NCBI GenBank assembly: GCA_037140715.1 | Contig: JBAXDX010000039.1 | Coordinates: 1-25,219 of the forward strand | From: JAUZPB01 sp037140715 | Lineage (GTDB): Bacteria > Bacteroidota > Ignavibacteria > Ignavibacteriales > SURF-24 | Reading direction: 5' to 3' | DNA length: 25,219 bases | Part shown: positions 1 through 7,835 of the stretch, in pieces | How the letters are laid out: each line of letters starts with the position of its first letter | How positions within the stretch are numbered: the stretch's first letter is position 1 | Notes under the pieces: generated by a model | What the model was told of the DNA's origin: nothing | The model's input: only the letters and a program-made list of their open reading frames with translations | Databases searched by the model: none | Made by a program: the position numbers and the translations under genes

Positions 1-1
1 C

Positions 2-127
2 ATTCTGAACACAATAAATAATGATGACATCCTAAAGACATTGTCTGAGAACGCTAAAAAATTTGGCAGGCCTGAGGCAGCTATGATAATTGCCAGGCAG
101 GCTATTGAACTTGCAGAGATGAGATAA
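2..127 (+). CDS. murG: MurG, C-terminal end (partial)
   Basis: Frame 2 is open from the window edge to TAA at 125-127 and encodes 41 residues. The end (KKFGRPEAAMIIARQAIELA) matches the usual tail of UDP-N-acetylglucosamine--N-acetylmuramyl-(pentapeptide) pyrophosphoryl-undecaprenol N-acetylglucosaminyltransferase. That enzyme makes lipid II from lipid I at the inner face of the cytoplasmic membrane. The identification rests on the short tail plus position: murG directly before murC is the standard dcw order. The gap to murC is 59 bp, so the two are probably co-transcribed. The catalytic part lies outside the window. Confidence 0.8.
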   Translation: MLNTINNDDILKTLSENAKKFGRPEAAMIIARQAIELAEMR

Positions 128-186
128 CGAATGAATCCATGTCGAAAAAGAAATTTAGACTAAATTGAGCAGAAGGAAATTGGAGA

Positions 187-1566
187 ATGTTTAAGAATAT
201 AAAGAAAGTACATTTTGTAGGTATTGGCGGCATTGGAATGAGCGGTATTTCCGAGATACTTTTAAGCCGTGGTTTTCAAATATCCGGTTCTGATAAAGTT
301 TTAAGCGACATAACAGAATATCTTAGAGAGAAAGGAATTGAAATATTTGAAGGACATTCGGCAGATAATCTTAAAGATGTTGATGTTCTGGTTTACTCTT
401 CAGCGGTAGATACTGATAATCCGGAAGTCGTTGCGGCAATCGAAAGAAAAATTCCTGTAATTAAACGCTCTGAGATGCTTGCTGAATGTATGAGGATGCA
501 CTATGGAATCGGTATTGCCGGAACCCATGGAAAAACAACGACAACCTCAATGACAGGGCTTGTATTAACGGAAGGCGGCATTGATCCAACGATCATCGTT
601 GGCGGAAAGCTTAGCGGTCTTGGGGGGACGAACGCAAGACTTGGTCAGGGGGAGTTTATTGTTGTTGAAGCTGATGAATTCGACAGAACTTTCTTAAAGC
701 TGACACCGACAATAGCTGCCATAACTACTCTCGAAAAGGAACATCTCGATACATATAAGGATCTTGATGATATTAAAGCGGCCTTTATTGAATTTGCTAA
801 TAAAACGCCTTTTTATGGCTTTGTTGCAATATGTCTTGATGAACCGGCTCTTCAGGATATTATTCCCTTTATAAATAAAAAAATAATCACATACGGAATA
901 TCTCCGCAGGCAGATGTAAGAGCGATTGATATCAGATATAACAAATACATGACGTCTTTCTACGTTAAATACTTTGGGGTTAATCTTGGAGAAATAAGAT
1001 TAAACATCCCGGGGTTGCACAATATTAAGAATTCATTGGTTGCAGTAACAATCGCGACAGAGCTTGGAATAAGCTTTGAGATAATTAAAAAATCACTTGA
1101 AGCTTTTAGTGGTGTTTACAGGAGATTTGAAACAAAGTATAATAAAGATATTCTTGTAATTGATGACTATGCCCATCATCCAACAGAAGTTGATGCAACG
1201 TTATCCGGAATCAGAAGTGGCTGGGACAGAAGACTGGTAGCTGTATTTCAGCCACATCTTTATTCAAGGACACGGGATTTCTATGAGGAATTTGGCAGGT
1301 CTTTCCTTAACTCTAACGTATTTATATGTACCGATGTGTATGCGGCAAGAGAAATGCCGATTGAAGGAATTACCGGGGAACTGATAGTAAATACAGCTAA
1401 GAAATTTGGTCATAAGAATGCAATATACGTTCCTGATAAAAATGATATTCCTCAGGTATTAATGAGGATTAAAGAAAAAGATGATATAATAATAACTCTT
1501 GGTGCCGGAGATGTCTGGCAGTATGGAGAAAGATTCATTGAGCTTTATAAAAATGAGCAGAAATAG
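187..1566 (+). CDS. murC: UDP-N-acetylmuramate--L-alanine ligase MurC
   Basis: Cytoplasmic Mur ligase that adds the first amino acid, L-alanine, to UDP-MurNAc with ATP. The 459-residue length is normal for the family. The N-terminal Rossmann motif VGIGGIGMSG is at about residues 11-20, the P-loop GTHGKTTT is at about 112-119, and the central segment EADEFDRTFL and the C-terminal DDYAHHPTE and FQPHLYSRT motifs are all present. The start ATG is supported by AAGGA at 173-177, nine bases upstream. It sits between murG and ftsQ (16 bp gap) in the dcw operon. No murB or ddl follows, as is common in Bacteroidota-type clusters. Nothing suggests loss of function. Confidence 0.96.
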   Translation: MFKNIKKVHFVGIGGIGMSGISEILLSRGFQISGSDKVLSDITEYLREKGIEIFEGHSADNLKDVDVLVYSSAVDTDNPEVVAAIERKIPVIKRSEMLAECMRMHYGIGIAGTHGKTTTTSMTGLVLTEGGIDPTIIVGGKLSGLGGTNARLGQGEFIVVEADEFDRTFLKLTPTIAAITTLEKEHLDTYKDLDDIKAAFIEFANKTPFYGFVAICLDEPALQDIIPFINKKIITYGISPQADVRAIDIRYNKYMTSFYVKYFGVNLGEIRLNIPGLHNIKNSLVAVTIATELGISFEIIKKSLEAFSGVYRRFETKYNKDILVIDDYAHHPTEVDATLSGIRSGWDRRLVAVFQPHLYSRTRDFYEEFGRSFLNSNVFICTDVYAAREMPIEGITGELIVNTAKKFGHKNAIYVPDKNDIPQVLMRIKEKDDIIITLGAGDVWQYGERFIELYKNEQK

Positions 1567-1582
1567 TCATTAAAAAACAATA

Positions 1583-2359
1583 ATGGATATCAAAAATAAA
1601 TTAACCGGCATACTTATTTTTATAGCTCTGTTATTAGGCGTGGTTTATATCATACTTTTTTCAAAAATTGAAAAAAAAATGATAGAAAAGATAGAAATAA
1701 GCGGGAATTACTTTTTATCTAAGGAAGAATATTTTAACTTTACGAAGTTAAATAAAAATATTAATTATAAGTTTTTATCTCCGTCGATCATCAGGGACAG
1801 ATTTGAAAAACATCCTTATGTTCTAAGGGCAAATGTTAAATATGTTGATGAAAATAGTATTCAGATAAATCTTACTGAGAGAAAGTTTCAGGCAATATTA
1901 CTGGTCGATTCACTACAGTTTCTGATAACTGAACAATTTATGGTTGTTCCATTTTTTTTATTTACAAAGAACATGGTTCTGCCGGTTATTGAAAATCCGT
2001 TGCTGACTAAAAAAATCAGATGTTTTGATATAGTTAGGACGCCTGAAACAAAAGCTGCTTTCAGGATTATCGATGCAAGTAAAATTATAAGTACAGATAT
2101 ATATTCGAATCTTACTGATATTGATTTAAGACAAGGAAAAGATATTGTGCTTAGGTTCAGAGGATATGATTTTCAAGTAATTTTTGGGCGCAATGGTGAA
2201 GTAGAAAAGCTGATGAGCTTTGAGAAAGTCTGGAACCATATTCATAACCAAAAGGAAAACCCGGGACAATTTATTAATTATGTCGACTTGAGATACGAAA
2301 AACTAATTTATGTAGGTATGGATAGCCAGGTGAGCGAAGTTAAAGGTACTAAAGGATGA
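1583..2359 (+). CDS. ftsQ: Cell division protein FtsQ (divergent)
   Basis: A 258-residue bitopic membrane protein with one N-terminal transmembrane helix (about residues 8-27) and the remainder outside the cytoplasmic membrane. Residues 33-100 look like a POTRA domain: a KIEISGNYFLS opening, a helical stretch, then HPYVLRANVKY and INLTERK. A weaker beta-rich FtsQ region follows. FtsQ links early and late divisome proteins (FtsB/FtsL and FtsI/FtsW). Sequence conservation is low, so the name depends partly on position between murC and ftsA. Its TGA overlaps the ftsA ATG as ATGA, which implies translational coupling. Confidence 0.85.
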   Translation: MDIKNKLTGILIFIALLLGVVYIILFSKIEKKMIEKIEISGNYFLSKEEYFNFTKLNKNINYKFLSPSIIRDRFEKHPYVLRANVKYVDENSIQINLTERKFQAILLVDSLQFLITEQFMVVPFFLFTKNMVLPVIENPLLTKKIRCFDIVRTPETKAAFRIIDASKIISTDIYSNLTDIDLRQGKDIVLRFRGYDFQVIFGRNGEVEKLMSFEKVWNHIHNQKENPGQFINYVDLRYEKLIYVGMDSQVSEVKGTKG

Positions 2360-3588
2360 AGAAAAACATAATTGCCGGACTTGATCTTGGAACAACAAAA
2401 GTGTGTGCTATTATTGCTGAGAAAACGAATGATGATTTGAATATTCTCGGTTTTGGCGTAGCCCCTTCTGATGGTCTGAACAGGGGACTGGTAGCAAATA
2501 TATCCAAGACTGCCGAAGCTATTAAGCTGGCTATGGAACTTGCCTCAAACCGTGCAGGCATTGACATTAGAACTGTCAATGTTGGCGTTGCAGGCGAGCA
2601 TATCACAAGCCAGCGCCATAAAAATTATGTTACCATTAATAATTCGGATAATGAAATTACTAAGGATGATTTGGCACGTCTTGAGGCAGATATAAGGACT
2701 ATCAGAATCCCATCGGACAGGCAGATACTCCACATTATTCCTGAAGAGTACTCAGTTGATCGTCAGGGAGGAATTGAAAGCCCTATCGGTATGTGTGGCG
2801 ACCGTCTTGAAGCGACTAATCATATTGTTTTAGCTTCTGTTTCTGCTATTCAGAATATCAAGCGCTCAGTTGAACGAGCAGGTTATTTCGTTCAGAATTA
2901 TATCCTTCAACCTATTGCATCAAGTTCATCTGTGTTGGAAGAAAATGAAAAGGACCTTGGTGTTGCGCTTATCGATATTGGTGGCGGGACTACCGATATA
3001 GCCATATTCCATAAGAAAAGTATTAAGCATACAAAAGTCCTTGGCGTGGCAGGCAATCAGGTTACTAATGATATCAGGGAAACATTAGGTATTGTTACCG
3101 ATGAAGCTGAAAAATTAAAGAAAGAATATGGCTATGCTACCGAAGGCTCAATAATAAAATATGATGATATTTATATTAAAGGAGTAGGTGCACGAGGTAA
3201 CGTAAGGATATCGATAAGCCTTTTAACACAGATTATAAGTATTAGAATGCGCGAACTTTTTAGCCTTATTGATGGTGAAATTATTGAATCAGGATATAAG
3301 GGCAAAATTAAAGCTGGTATTGTGCTTACAGGCGGAGGGGCTTTGCTCAAAGGATGTACTGAACTGGCTGAAGATGTTTTTGGTCTGCCTACTCGCATTG
3401 GGGTGCCACAGGATTTAGGTAAAGGACTTACTAAAGAGATTGAAAGTCCGGAGTTCGCGACTGTCGCAGGGCTTGTTCGTGGAATACCCGGAACTGGTCC
3501 GAGTGATTACGTTGGAGATGATAAAAAAAAAAAGAATATTGTTACTAACATTATTAAGAGAGTACGAGAGTTTTTTGACGAGTTATAA
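2356..3588 (+). CDS. ftsA: Cell division protein FtsA
   Basis: Actin-like ATPase that tethers FtsZ filaments to the membrane and recruits later divisome proteins. The 410-residue length is typical. The phosphate-1 motif is at 10-18 (DLGTTKVCA), phosphate-2 is DIGGGTTD at 207-214, and the adenosine motif LTGGGALLKG is near 323-332. The region between them (about 84-165) corresponds to the FtsA-specific 1C domain. The last residues (about 397-410, IIKRVREFFDEL) form an amphipathic basic/aromatic helix, the usual membrane-targeting sequence. The start is fixed by the ATGA overlap with ftsQ and an AAAGG sequence just upstream. ftsZ begins 26 bp after the stop. Confidence 0.96.
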   Translation: MKKNIIAGLDLGTTKVCAIIAEKTNDDLNILGFGVAPSDGLNRGLVANISKTAEAIKLAMELASNRAGIDIRTVNVGVAGEHITSQRHKNYVTINNSDNEITKDDLARLEADIRTIRIPSDRQILHIIPEEYSVDRQGGIESPIGMCGDRLEATNHIVLASVSAIQNIKRSVERAGYFVQNYILQPIASSSSVLEENEKDLGVALIDIGGGTTDIAIFHKKSIKHTKVLGVAGNQVTNDIRETLGIVTDEAEKLKKEYGYATEGSIIKYDDIYIKGVGARGNVRISISLLTQIISIRMRELFSLIDGEIIESGYKGKIKAGIVLTGGGALLKGCTELAEDVFGLPTRIGVPQDLGKGLTKEIESPEFATVAGLVRGIPGTGPSDYVGDDKKKKNIVTNIIKRVREFFDEL

Positions 3589-3601
3589 ATAATACCACAA
3601 C

Positions 3602-3608
3602 AAGGAGG
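3602..3608 (+). promoter_or_regulatory. Shine-Dalgarno that fixes the ftsZ start
   Basis: AAGGAGG is a full-strength ribosome-binding site. The ATG at 3609 touches it, which is too close for use. The in-frame ATG at 3615 has a six-base spacer and is the better start. The surrounding 14 bases (3594-3607) are exactly complementary to 5008-5021 downstream of ftsZ. Confidence 0.85.
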
Positions 3609-3614
3609 ATGTTT

Positions 3615-4913
3615 ATGTTTTTTGCCACACTGGATCGTGAAAGTCGTAAGCCTGCACAGCTTAAGGTAGTTGGGATTGGCGGCGGAGGTTGTAATGCAGT
3701 TGAAAGTATGATTAAAAGGGGTTTGACCGGGGTTGAGTATATTGGTATTAATACCGATGCTCAGGTTTTATTTAGCAATACTGGTGCGAACATAATCCAG
3801 ATAGGAGCTAGTGTTACGCGCGGGCTTGGTGCGGGGGCCGATCCTAAAGTCGGACGAAAAGCAGCTGAGGAAGACCGCGATAAAATTACAAAAATGCTCG
3901 AAGGTAGCGATATGGTTTTTATTACTGCCGGTATGGGTGGAGGTACTGGTACCGGAGGTGCTCCTATAGTTGCTTCGATTGCTAAGAGCCTCGGTGCTCT
4001 TGTAGTTGGTATCGTAACAAAACCCTTCAGATGGGAAGGGAAGAAAAGAATGATGAATGCCGAGCAGGGTATTCAGGAATTAAGGCAGTATGTTGATTCG
4101 CTTATCGTTATACCTAACGAAAGGTTATTAAATATACTTGACGTTAACACTTCAGCTAACGAGGCTTTTGATAAGCCGAACGAAGTATTATTTGAAGCTA
4201 CCCGCGGAATCGCGGATATTATAACAATCCCCGGGATTATTAATGTAGATTTTTCTGATGTTCGCACAGTTATGAGCCAGAGTGGCGAAGCTCTTATGGG
4301 TTGCGGAACTGCAAGTGGCGAGAACCGCGCAGTTGAAGCGGCACAAAAAGCAATTTCTTCGCCACTGCTTGAAGGCGTAAGTATTAAGGGAGCTAAGAAT
4401 ATCCTTCTTAATGTTAGTGGTTCTAATTCACTTAATATACATGAGATTGACGAGGGTAATCAGGTTATCTACGATGCCGCAGGCGAAGAAGCCAATGTTA
4501 TTTTTGGATGGGTTAATAAGGCCGAAATGAATGAATCTGTTTCTTATACCGTTATTGCAACCGGATTTGAGACAAGAAAAAAAAATAATGAGGTTACACC
4601 TCCGGCTCCGGCGGAAAAAATTGTGCAGCCTCCACCGAAACCTTCTGCTTCCGGATATGATTTTGGAAGTGAAAAGAGAAGCGGGTTACCTAAACTGGAA
4701 TATAAGTTTAACAAGGCAGACGATCTTGACATTCCGACAATTCGCCGTGTCGAGGGCGCAAAGCCAATTATTCCTGAGGAAAGTGCTTTTCCGCAAAGTC
4801 GCGCATCTTCCGATAAATATTCGATGAATTCAAATGAAGATAAACGTAATCAGAATCAAAATAATGATGACGATGATGAAAGCTCATCTTTTTTAAAAAT
4901 GATGATGGACTAA
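3615..4913 (+). CDS. ftsZ: Cell division protein FtsZ
   Basis: Tubulin-like GTPase that forms the Z-ring. I place the start at 3615, giving 432 residues, because AAGGAGG at 3602-3608 abuts the alternative ATG at 3609. Visible motifs include the N-terminal GIGGGGCNAV, the tubulin signature GMGGGTGTGGAP, the T7-loop region VDFSDVRTVM and MGCGTASGENRA, so the GTPase core looks complete. A proline-rich linker follows the core. The motif DLDIPTIRR at residues 370-378 resembles the conserved C-terminal peptide that binds FtsA, but the protein continues about 54 residues through a polar and acidic tract and ends SSFLKMMMD. The true FtsA-binding peptide may therefore be internal or may be the very end. 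Confidence 0.97.
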   Translation: MFFATLDRESRKPAQLKVVGIGGGGCNAVESMIKRGLTGVEYIGINTDAQVLFSNTGANIIQIGASVTRGLGAGADPKVGRKAAEEDRDKITKMLEGSDMVFITAGMGGGTGTGGAPIVASIAKSLGALVVGIVTKPFRWEGKKRMMNAEQGIQELRQYVDSLIVIPNERLLNILDVNTSANEAFDKPNEVLFEATRGIADIITIPGIINVDFSDVRTVMSQSGEALMGCGTASGENRAVEAAQKAISSPLLEGVSIKGAKNILLNVSGSNSLNIHEIDEGNQVIYDAAGEEANVIFGWVNKAEMNESVSYTVIATGFETRKKNNEVTPPAPAEKIVQPPPKPSASGYDFGSEKRSGLPKLEYKFNKADDLDIPTIRRVEGAKPIIPEESAFPQSRASSDKYSMNSNEDKRNQNQNNDDDDESSSFLKMMMD

Positions 4914-5341
4914 TCTCAGTTTTATTTATATATTTGGAATATCGTCTGTCATTCTAAAATTTATATCTGTCAAAGTTAGATATTAATAAAAGGCTGTCTT
5001 TAGGTTTCTCCTTGTTGTGGTGACAAAAAACTGGCGGAATAATTTTTTCGCTTGTCTGAAATCAGAGTAGCCTTTTATTGCTTTCTTCAACTTCCAGCCT
5101 GTCGCTTCTTTTTAATATACTTTCCTGTCCCGATTATTTGTAAGATGAACGCACCTTGTCGTTGGGATAAAATACTATGTATATTGAGTTCCATTCGCGC
5201 AGGATGCATATTATGAAATGTGTTATTTTACTTGTTCCCCAAAAAAGTTAGTGAGATTAAGAATCCTTTCCGTTTAATGGTTCAACGATCCAGTTTGAAG
5301 ATACAATTAATGGACAAATATTAATTTGAAACAGAGAAAAA
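4914..5341 (+). other. Non-coding interval between ftsZ and the CPBP gene
   Basis: A 428-bp stretch with no convincing intact gene. It contains an 11-bp perfect inverted repeat (4985-4995 and 5069-5079, arms AATAAAAGGCT/AGCCTTTTATT, 73 bases apart), a sequence at 5008-5021 complementary to the ftsZ ribosome-binding site, and a short open minus-strand frame (4983-5111). I see no strong intrinsic terminator after ftsZ. A promoter for the downstream gene is presumably in the 3' half, but I could not fix one. Confidence 0.6.
4983..5111 (-). pseudogene. Possible decayed coding fragment, family unknown
   Basis: The minus strand is open for 42 codons from 5111 to TAA at 4983-4985. It has no start codon and is bounded upstream by an in-frame TAA at 5112-5114. 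The translated text has a protein-like composition (KKAIKGYSDFRQAKKLFRQF then TTTRRNLKTAFY) rich in basic and aromatic residues, reminiscent of the C-terminal end of a DNA-binding or transposase-type protein. I cannot name a family. It could equally be a chance frame. If it is real, the 11-bp inverted repeat and the match to the ftsZ leader fall inside it and may be coincidental. Confidence 0.25.
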
Positions 5342-6115
5342 ATGAAAGACGAGGCAACGGAACTTTTAAATATCCTGCGCGGGCTTGATAAAAAGATAGT
5401 TACTGTGTTTTTAACTGTCGCAGTTATTCAGACGGTTTCTTTCTATTTTACTTCGAGGATGTTTTACCGGATTAATCTTTACGATTATTTTGCCAGTCAT
5501 CCGGAGGAAGAGATGATTGAGTATCTTTACTGGTATATCGGAGATTTTTTTTCTCTGTTTGTAATCTCCGCGTTTATAATTAAATTTTATCTAAAGGAAA
5601 ATCTGCGCACTTATGGAGTTCAGCCAGGAGATTATAAGTTCGGACTTAAAATCGCCTTGTTATTTGCAATAGTGATGCTCCTGATTATCTGGGTTATCTC
5701 CTCATTGCCTTCATTTTCAGAACAGTATCCTCAGTTATATCCGGCTAAAGAAAAAGCGGGAGCTTTCATTGTTTTTGAATCTGCGTTACTTTTATATATT
5801 TTTGCATGGGAGTTTATCTGGCGCGGTTTTATGCTTTTCGGTCTTGAGGAAAAGTTTGGTTATTATGCGGTGTTTATTCAAATGATCCCGTTTGTTATAC
5901 TGCATAACGGGAAGCCACCGCTTGAGACCTTTGGAGCCATTTTCGGTGGTTTAGCTCTTGGCATACTTGCCTTAAGAACACGCTCGTTTTATTACGGAGT
6001 TATTGTTCATTACTCGGTTATTCTGTCGATTGATGTTATTTCCGCTCTCAGGTTCAGGGTGTCCGAGTATGGACTCGGGCTGAATGCATTGATTAATATT
6101 TTGGGAAACTTTTAA
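5342..6115 (+). CDS. CPBP-family intramembrane protein (Abi/Rce1-like)
   Basis: A 257-residue polytopic membrane protein with hydrophobic segments near residues 18-38, 65-85, 100-122, 145-165, 180-195 and 200-225. It resembles the CPBP (CAAX protease and bacteriocin-processing) family. Motif 1 reads WEFIWRGF at about 158-165, where the family usually has EExxxRG. Motif 2 is FVILHNGKP, which keeps the FxxxH histidine. Motif 3 has HYSVILSID in place of HxxxN/D. The first motif glutamate is replaced by tryptophan, so proteolytic activity is uncertain; I recall a WEFxxRG subfamily in Bacteroidota-like genomes. The ribosome-binding site is weak. pdxJ starts 14 bp after the stop, so the two are probably co-transcribed. 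Confidence 0.8.
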   Translation: MKDEATELLNILRGLDKKIVTVFLTVAVIQTVSFYFTSRMFYRINLYDYFASHPEEEMIEYLYWYIGDFFSLFVISAFIIKFYLKENLRTYGVQPGDYKFGLKIALLFAIVMLLIIWVISSLPSFSEQYPQLYPAKEKAGAFIVFESALLLYIFAWEFIWRGFMLFGLEEKFGYYAVFIQMIPFVILHNGKPPLETFGAIFGGLALGILALRTRSFYYGVIVHYSVILSIDVISALRFRVSEYGLGLNALINILGNF

Positions 6116-6129
6116 GGGAGAAAAATAAT

Positions 6130-6846
6130 ATGAGATTCTGTTTGAATGTAGATCATATCGCAACGCTCAGAAATGCCCGCGGCGAAATGACCCCGGATCC
6201 TGTAACCGTAGCTTTGATTGCCGAACAGGCAGGGGTCGATGGTATAGTTGTTCATTTAAGAGAGGACAGACGTCATATTAACGAACGCGATTTAAGACTC
6301 TTGCGCGAACTTGTTACAACAAAGCTGGACCTCGAGATGGCGGCCGTTGACGAAATAATTACTATTGCCTGCGATGTCAGACCAGAGCTTGCGACTATTG
6401 TCCCTGAAAAAAGACAAGAGCTTACCACCGAAGGGGGCATAAATGTTATCGATAACATAGATGTTCTTTCAGATGCTATTAACCGGCTTCATGAGGCTGA
6501 AATAAACGTATCATTGTTTATTGAACCGGATATTGACCAGATAAATGCGGCGGCGGAAATAGAGGCGGATTTTATTGAGATACATACCGGATCTTATGCG
6601 AATGCTACGAATGAGGAAGACCAGTTCGATGAGCTTGAAAGGATAAGACTTGCGGCTAAGCAGGCAAAGAAGCTCGGTCTTGGTGTAAATGCCGGACACG
6701 GACTGAATTATATTAATATGAAACAGTTTATTGAGGTCGAGGATATTGACGAAGTGAGCATCGGACAGGCTGTAATTGCAAGAGCGGTAATTGTCGGCAT
6801 AAAAGAGGCTGTTGATGAAATGAGAAAGATCATCCGCAACGGATAA
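6130..6846 (+). CDS. pdxJ: Pyridoxine 5'-phosphate synthase PdxJ
   Basis: Cytoplasmic enzyme of the DXP-dependent vitamin B6 pathway. It condenses 1-deoxy-D-xylulose 5-phosphate with 3-amino-2-oxopropyl phosphate to pyridoxine 5'-phosphate. The 238-residue length and the TIM-barrel sequence are typical. It opens with NVDHIATLRNARG, has VHLREDRRHI with the catalytic His42 and Arg44, LEM with Glu69, VPEKRQELTTEGG, and the phosphate-binding NAGHGLNY near 188-195 with the second catalytic histidine. A GGGAG ribosome-binding site precedes the ATG. The stop overlaps the next start by one base (TAATG). Confidence 0.96.
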   Translation: MRFCLNVDHIATLRNARGEMTPDPVTVALIAEQAGVDGIVVHLREDRRHINERDLRLLRELVTTKLDLEMAAVDEIITIACDVRPELATIVPEKRQELTTEGGINVIDNIDVLSDAINRLHEAEINVSLFIEPDIDQINAAAEIEADFIEIHTGSYANATNEEDQFDELERIRLAAKQAKKLGLGVNAGHGLNYINMKQFIEVEDIDEVSIGQAVIARAVIVGIKEAVDEMRKIIRNG

Positions 6847-7631
6847 TGAACGCACTAAAACGGAAACTTGATTATCATTATAAATATTTTGATAAAGATA
6901 AAATTTCTCCCGACCCGCTGGAATTCCCGCGTATGTATCAGACTCCAATGGATATCGAAGCCGTTGGATTTATTTCATCTGTTTTTGCCTATGGACGGGT
7001 GGAGCAGATTATGTCAGTTTTGAACAGACTGGTTTCTATAATTGGCCCGAATCCGGGCGAGTTTATTATTAACTACAATATCAAAGCACAGGCAAAGTTA
7101 TTTAGTGACCTGAAGCATCGTTTCTATACATCTTACGACATATCCATACTTTTCTATATTCTTCATCAGGTTTACACGCATTACGGATCAATAAAGAGAA
7201 TGTTTCTGCTCTATTATTTTGAGCAGGACAGGAACCTGAAAGAGCCTGTCTCCTTTTTTTCAAACAACATGATTAGTCTTATCAGCCATGAACACCGCGG
7301 TTATGAAGTTACGCGGGGGCTTGAGTTTATGTTTCCTGACCCGGCCAAAGGAAGCGCGTGCAAAAGGATGAATCTCTTTTTAAGATGGATGGTCAGACGT
7401 GATGAACTGGATTTTGGTTTATGGAAAGAAATACCAAAGGATAAACTGGTTATTCCTGTTGACACTCATGTTGCCAGAATCTGCAGCGAGCTTGGTCTGA
7501 CAACGCTTAAAAATGTATCTTGGAAAATGGCTGAAGAGATAACAGAAAATATAAGGCGTTATGATCGGAATGACCCGGTTAAATATGATTTTGCAATTTG
7601 TCATATCGGAATGAGAAAATTGAAGTTTTAG
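6846..7631 (+). CDS. TIGR02757/DUF2400 family protein
   Basis: A 261-residue soluble protein with the signature of TIGR02757 (DUF2400): the FAYGRVEQIMSVL helix near 47-59, then FPDPAKGSACKRMNLFLRWM near 163-182 and the following WMVRRDELDFGLW. The function of this family is not established. The C-terminal part IPVDTHVARICSELGL (203-218) resembles the helix-hairpin-helix/GPD region of endonuclease III-type DNA glycosylases, including an aspartate (Asp206) in the VDTH context. The cysteine cluster that follows in endonuclease III is absent, and the protein ends soon after CHIGM. A base-excision or nucleic-acid role is an inference only. Translation is coupled to pdxJ. Confidence 0.85.
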   Translation: MNALKRKLDYHYKYFDKDKISPDPLEFPRMYQTPMDIEAVGFISSVFAYGRVEQIMSVLNRLVSIIGPNPGEFIINYNIKAQAKLFSDLKHRFYTSYDISILFYILHQVYTHYGSIKRMFLLYYFEQDRNLKEPVSFFSNNMISLISHEHRGYEVTRGLEFMFPDPAKGSACKRMNLFLRWMVRRDELDFGLWKEIPKDKLVIPVDTHVARICSELGLTTLKNVSWKMAEEITENIRRYDRNDPVKYDFAICHIGMRKLKF

Positions 7632-7782
7632 CTTTTGTTTTATTGAATGCATTGGAAAACATAATTATATTGGAAATCAATTTTTGAAAATATAATGAAA
7701 CATCCTGAATAAACGGGAAGAACGATTCCTGGTTCAAAGGATCAGACAGCTATTTAAAAATCTTAATTGTATTATGATTATG

Positions 7783-7792
7783 AGTAGCTACT
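7783..7792. promoter_or_regulatory. Short palindrome upstream of the OPT gene
   Basis: AGTAGCTACT is a perfect 10-bp palindrome 43 bases before the OPT start, in a 204-bp intergenic region likely to hold the promoter. It could be an operator half-pair, but palindromes of this length are not rare by chance. Confidence 0.2.
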
Positions 7793-7835
7793 ATTTTTAT
7801 ACGTTTAATATTCTAATTAGCTTATAGGAGCGAAA

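Noticed and set aside
3609..3611. ATG at 3609 as the ftsZ start
   Set aside because: It directly abuts the Shine-Dalgarno AAGGAGG at 3602-3608, leaving no spacer; ATG 3615 has correct spacing.
4531..4827. 98-codon alternative frame inside ftsZ
   Set aside because: It is a shadow of the ftsZ linker region; the ftsZ frame is clearly the coding one.
4985..5079. 11-bp inverted repeat as an ftsZ terminator
   Set aside because: The arms are 73 bases apart, are AT-rich and lack a following T-run; it is not a convincing intrinsic terminator.
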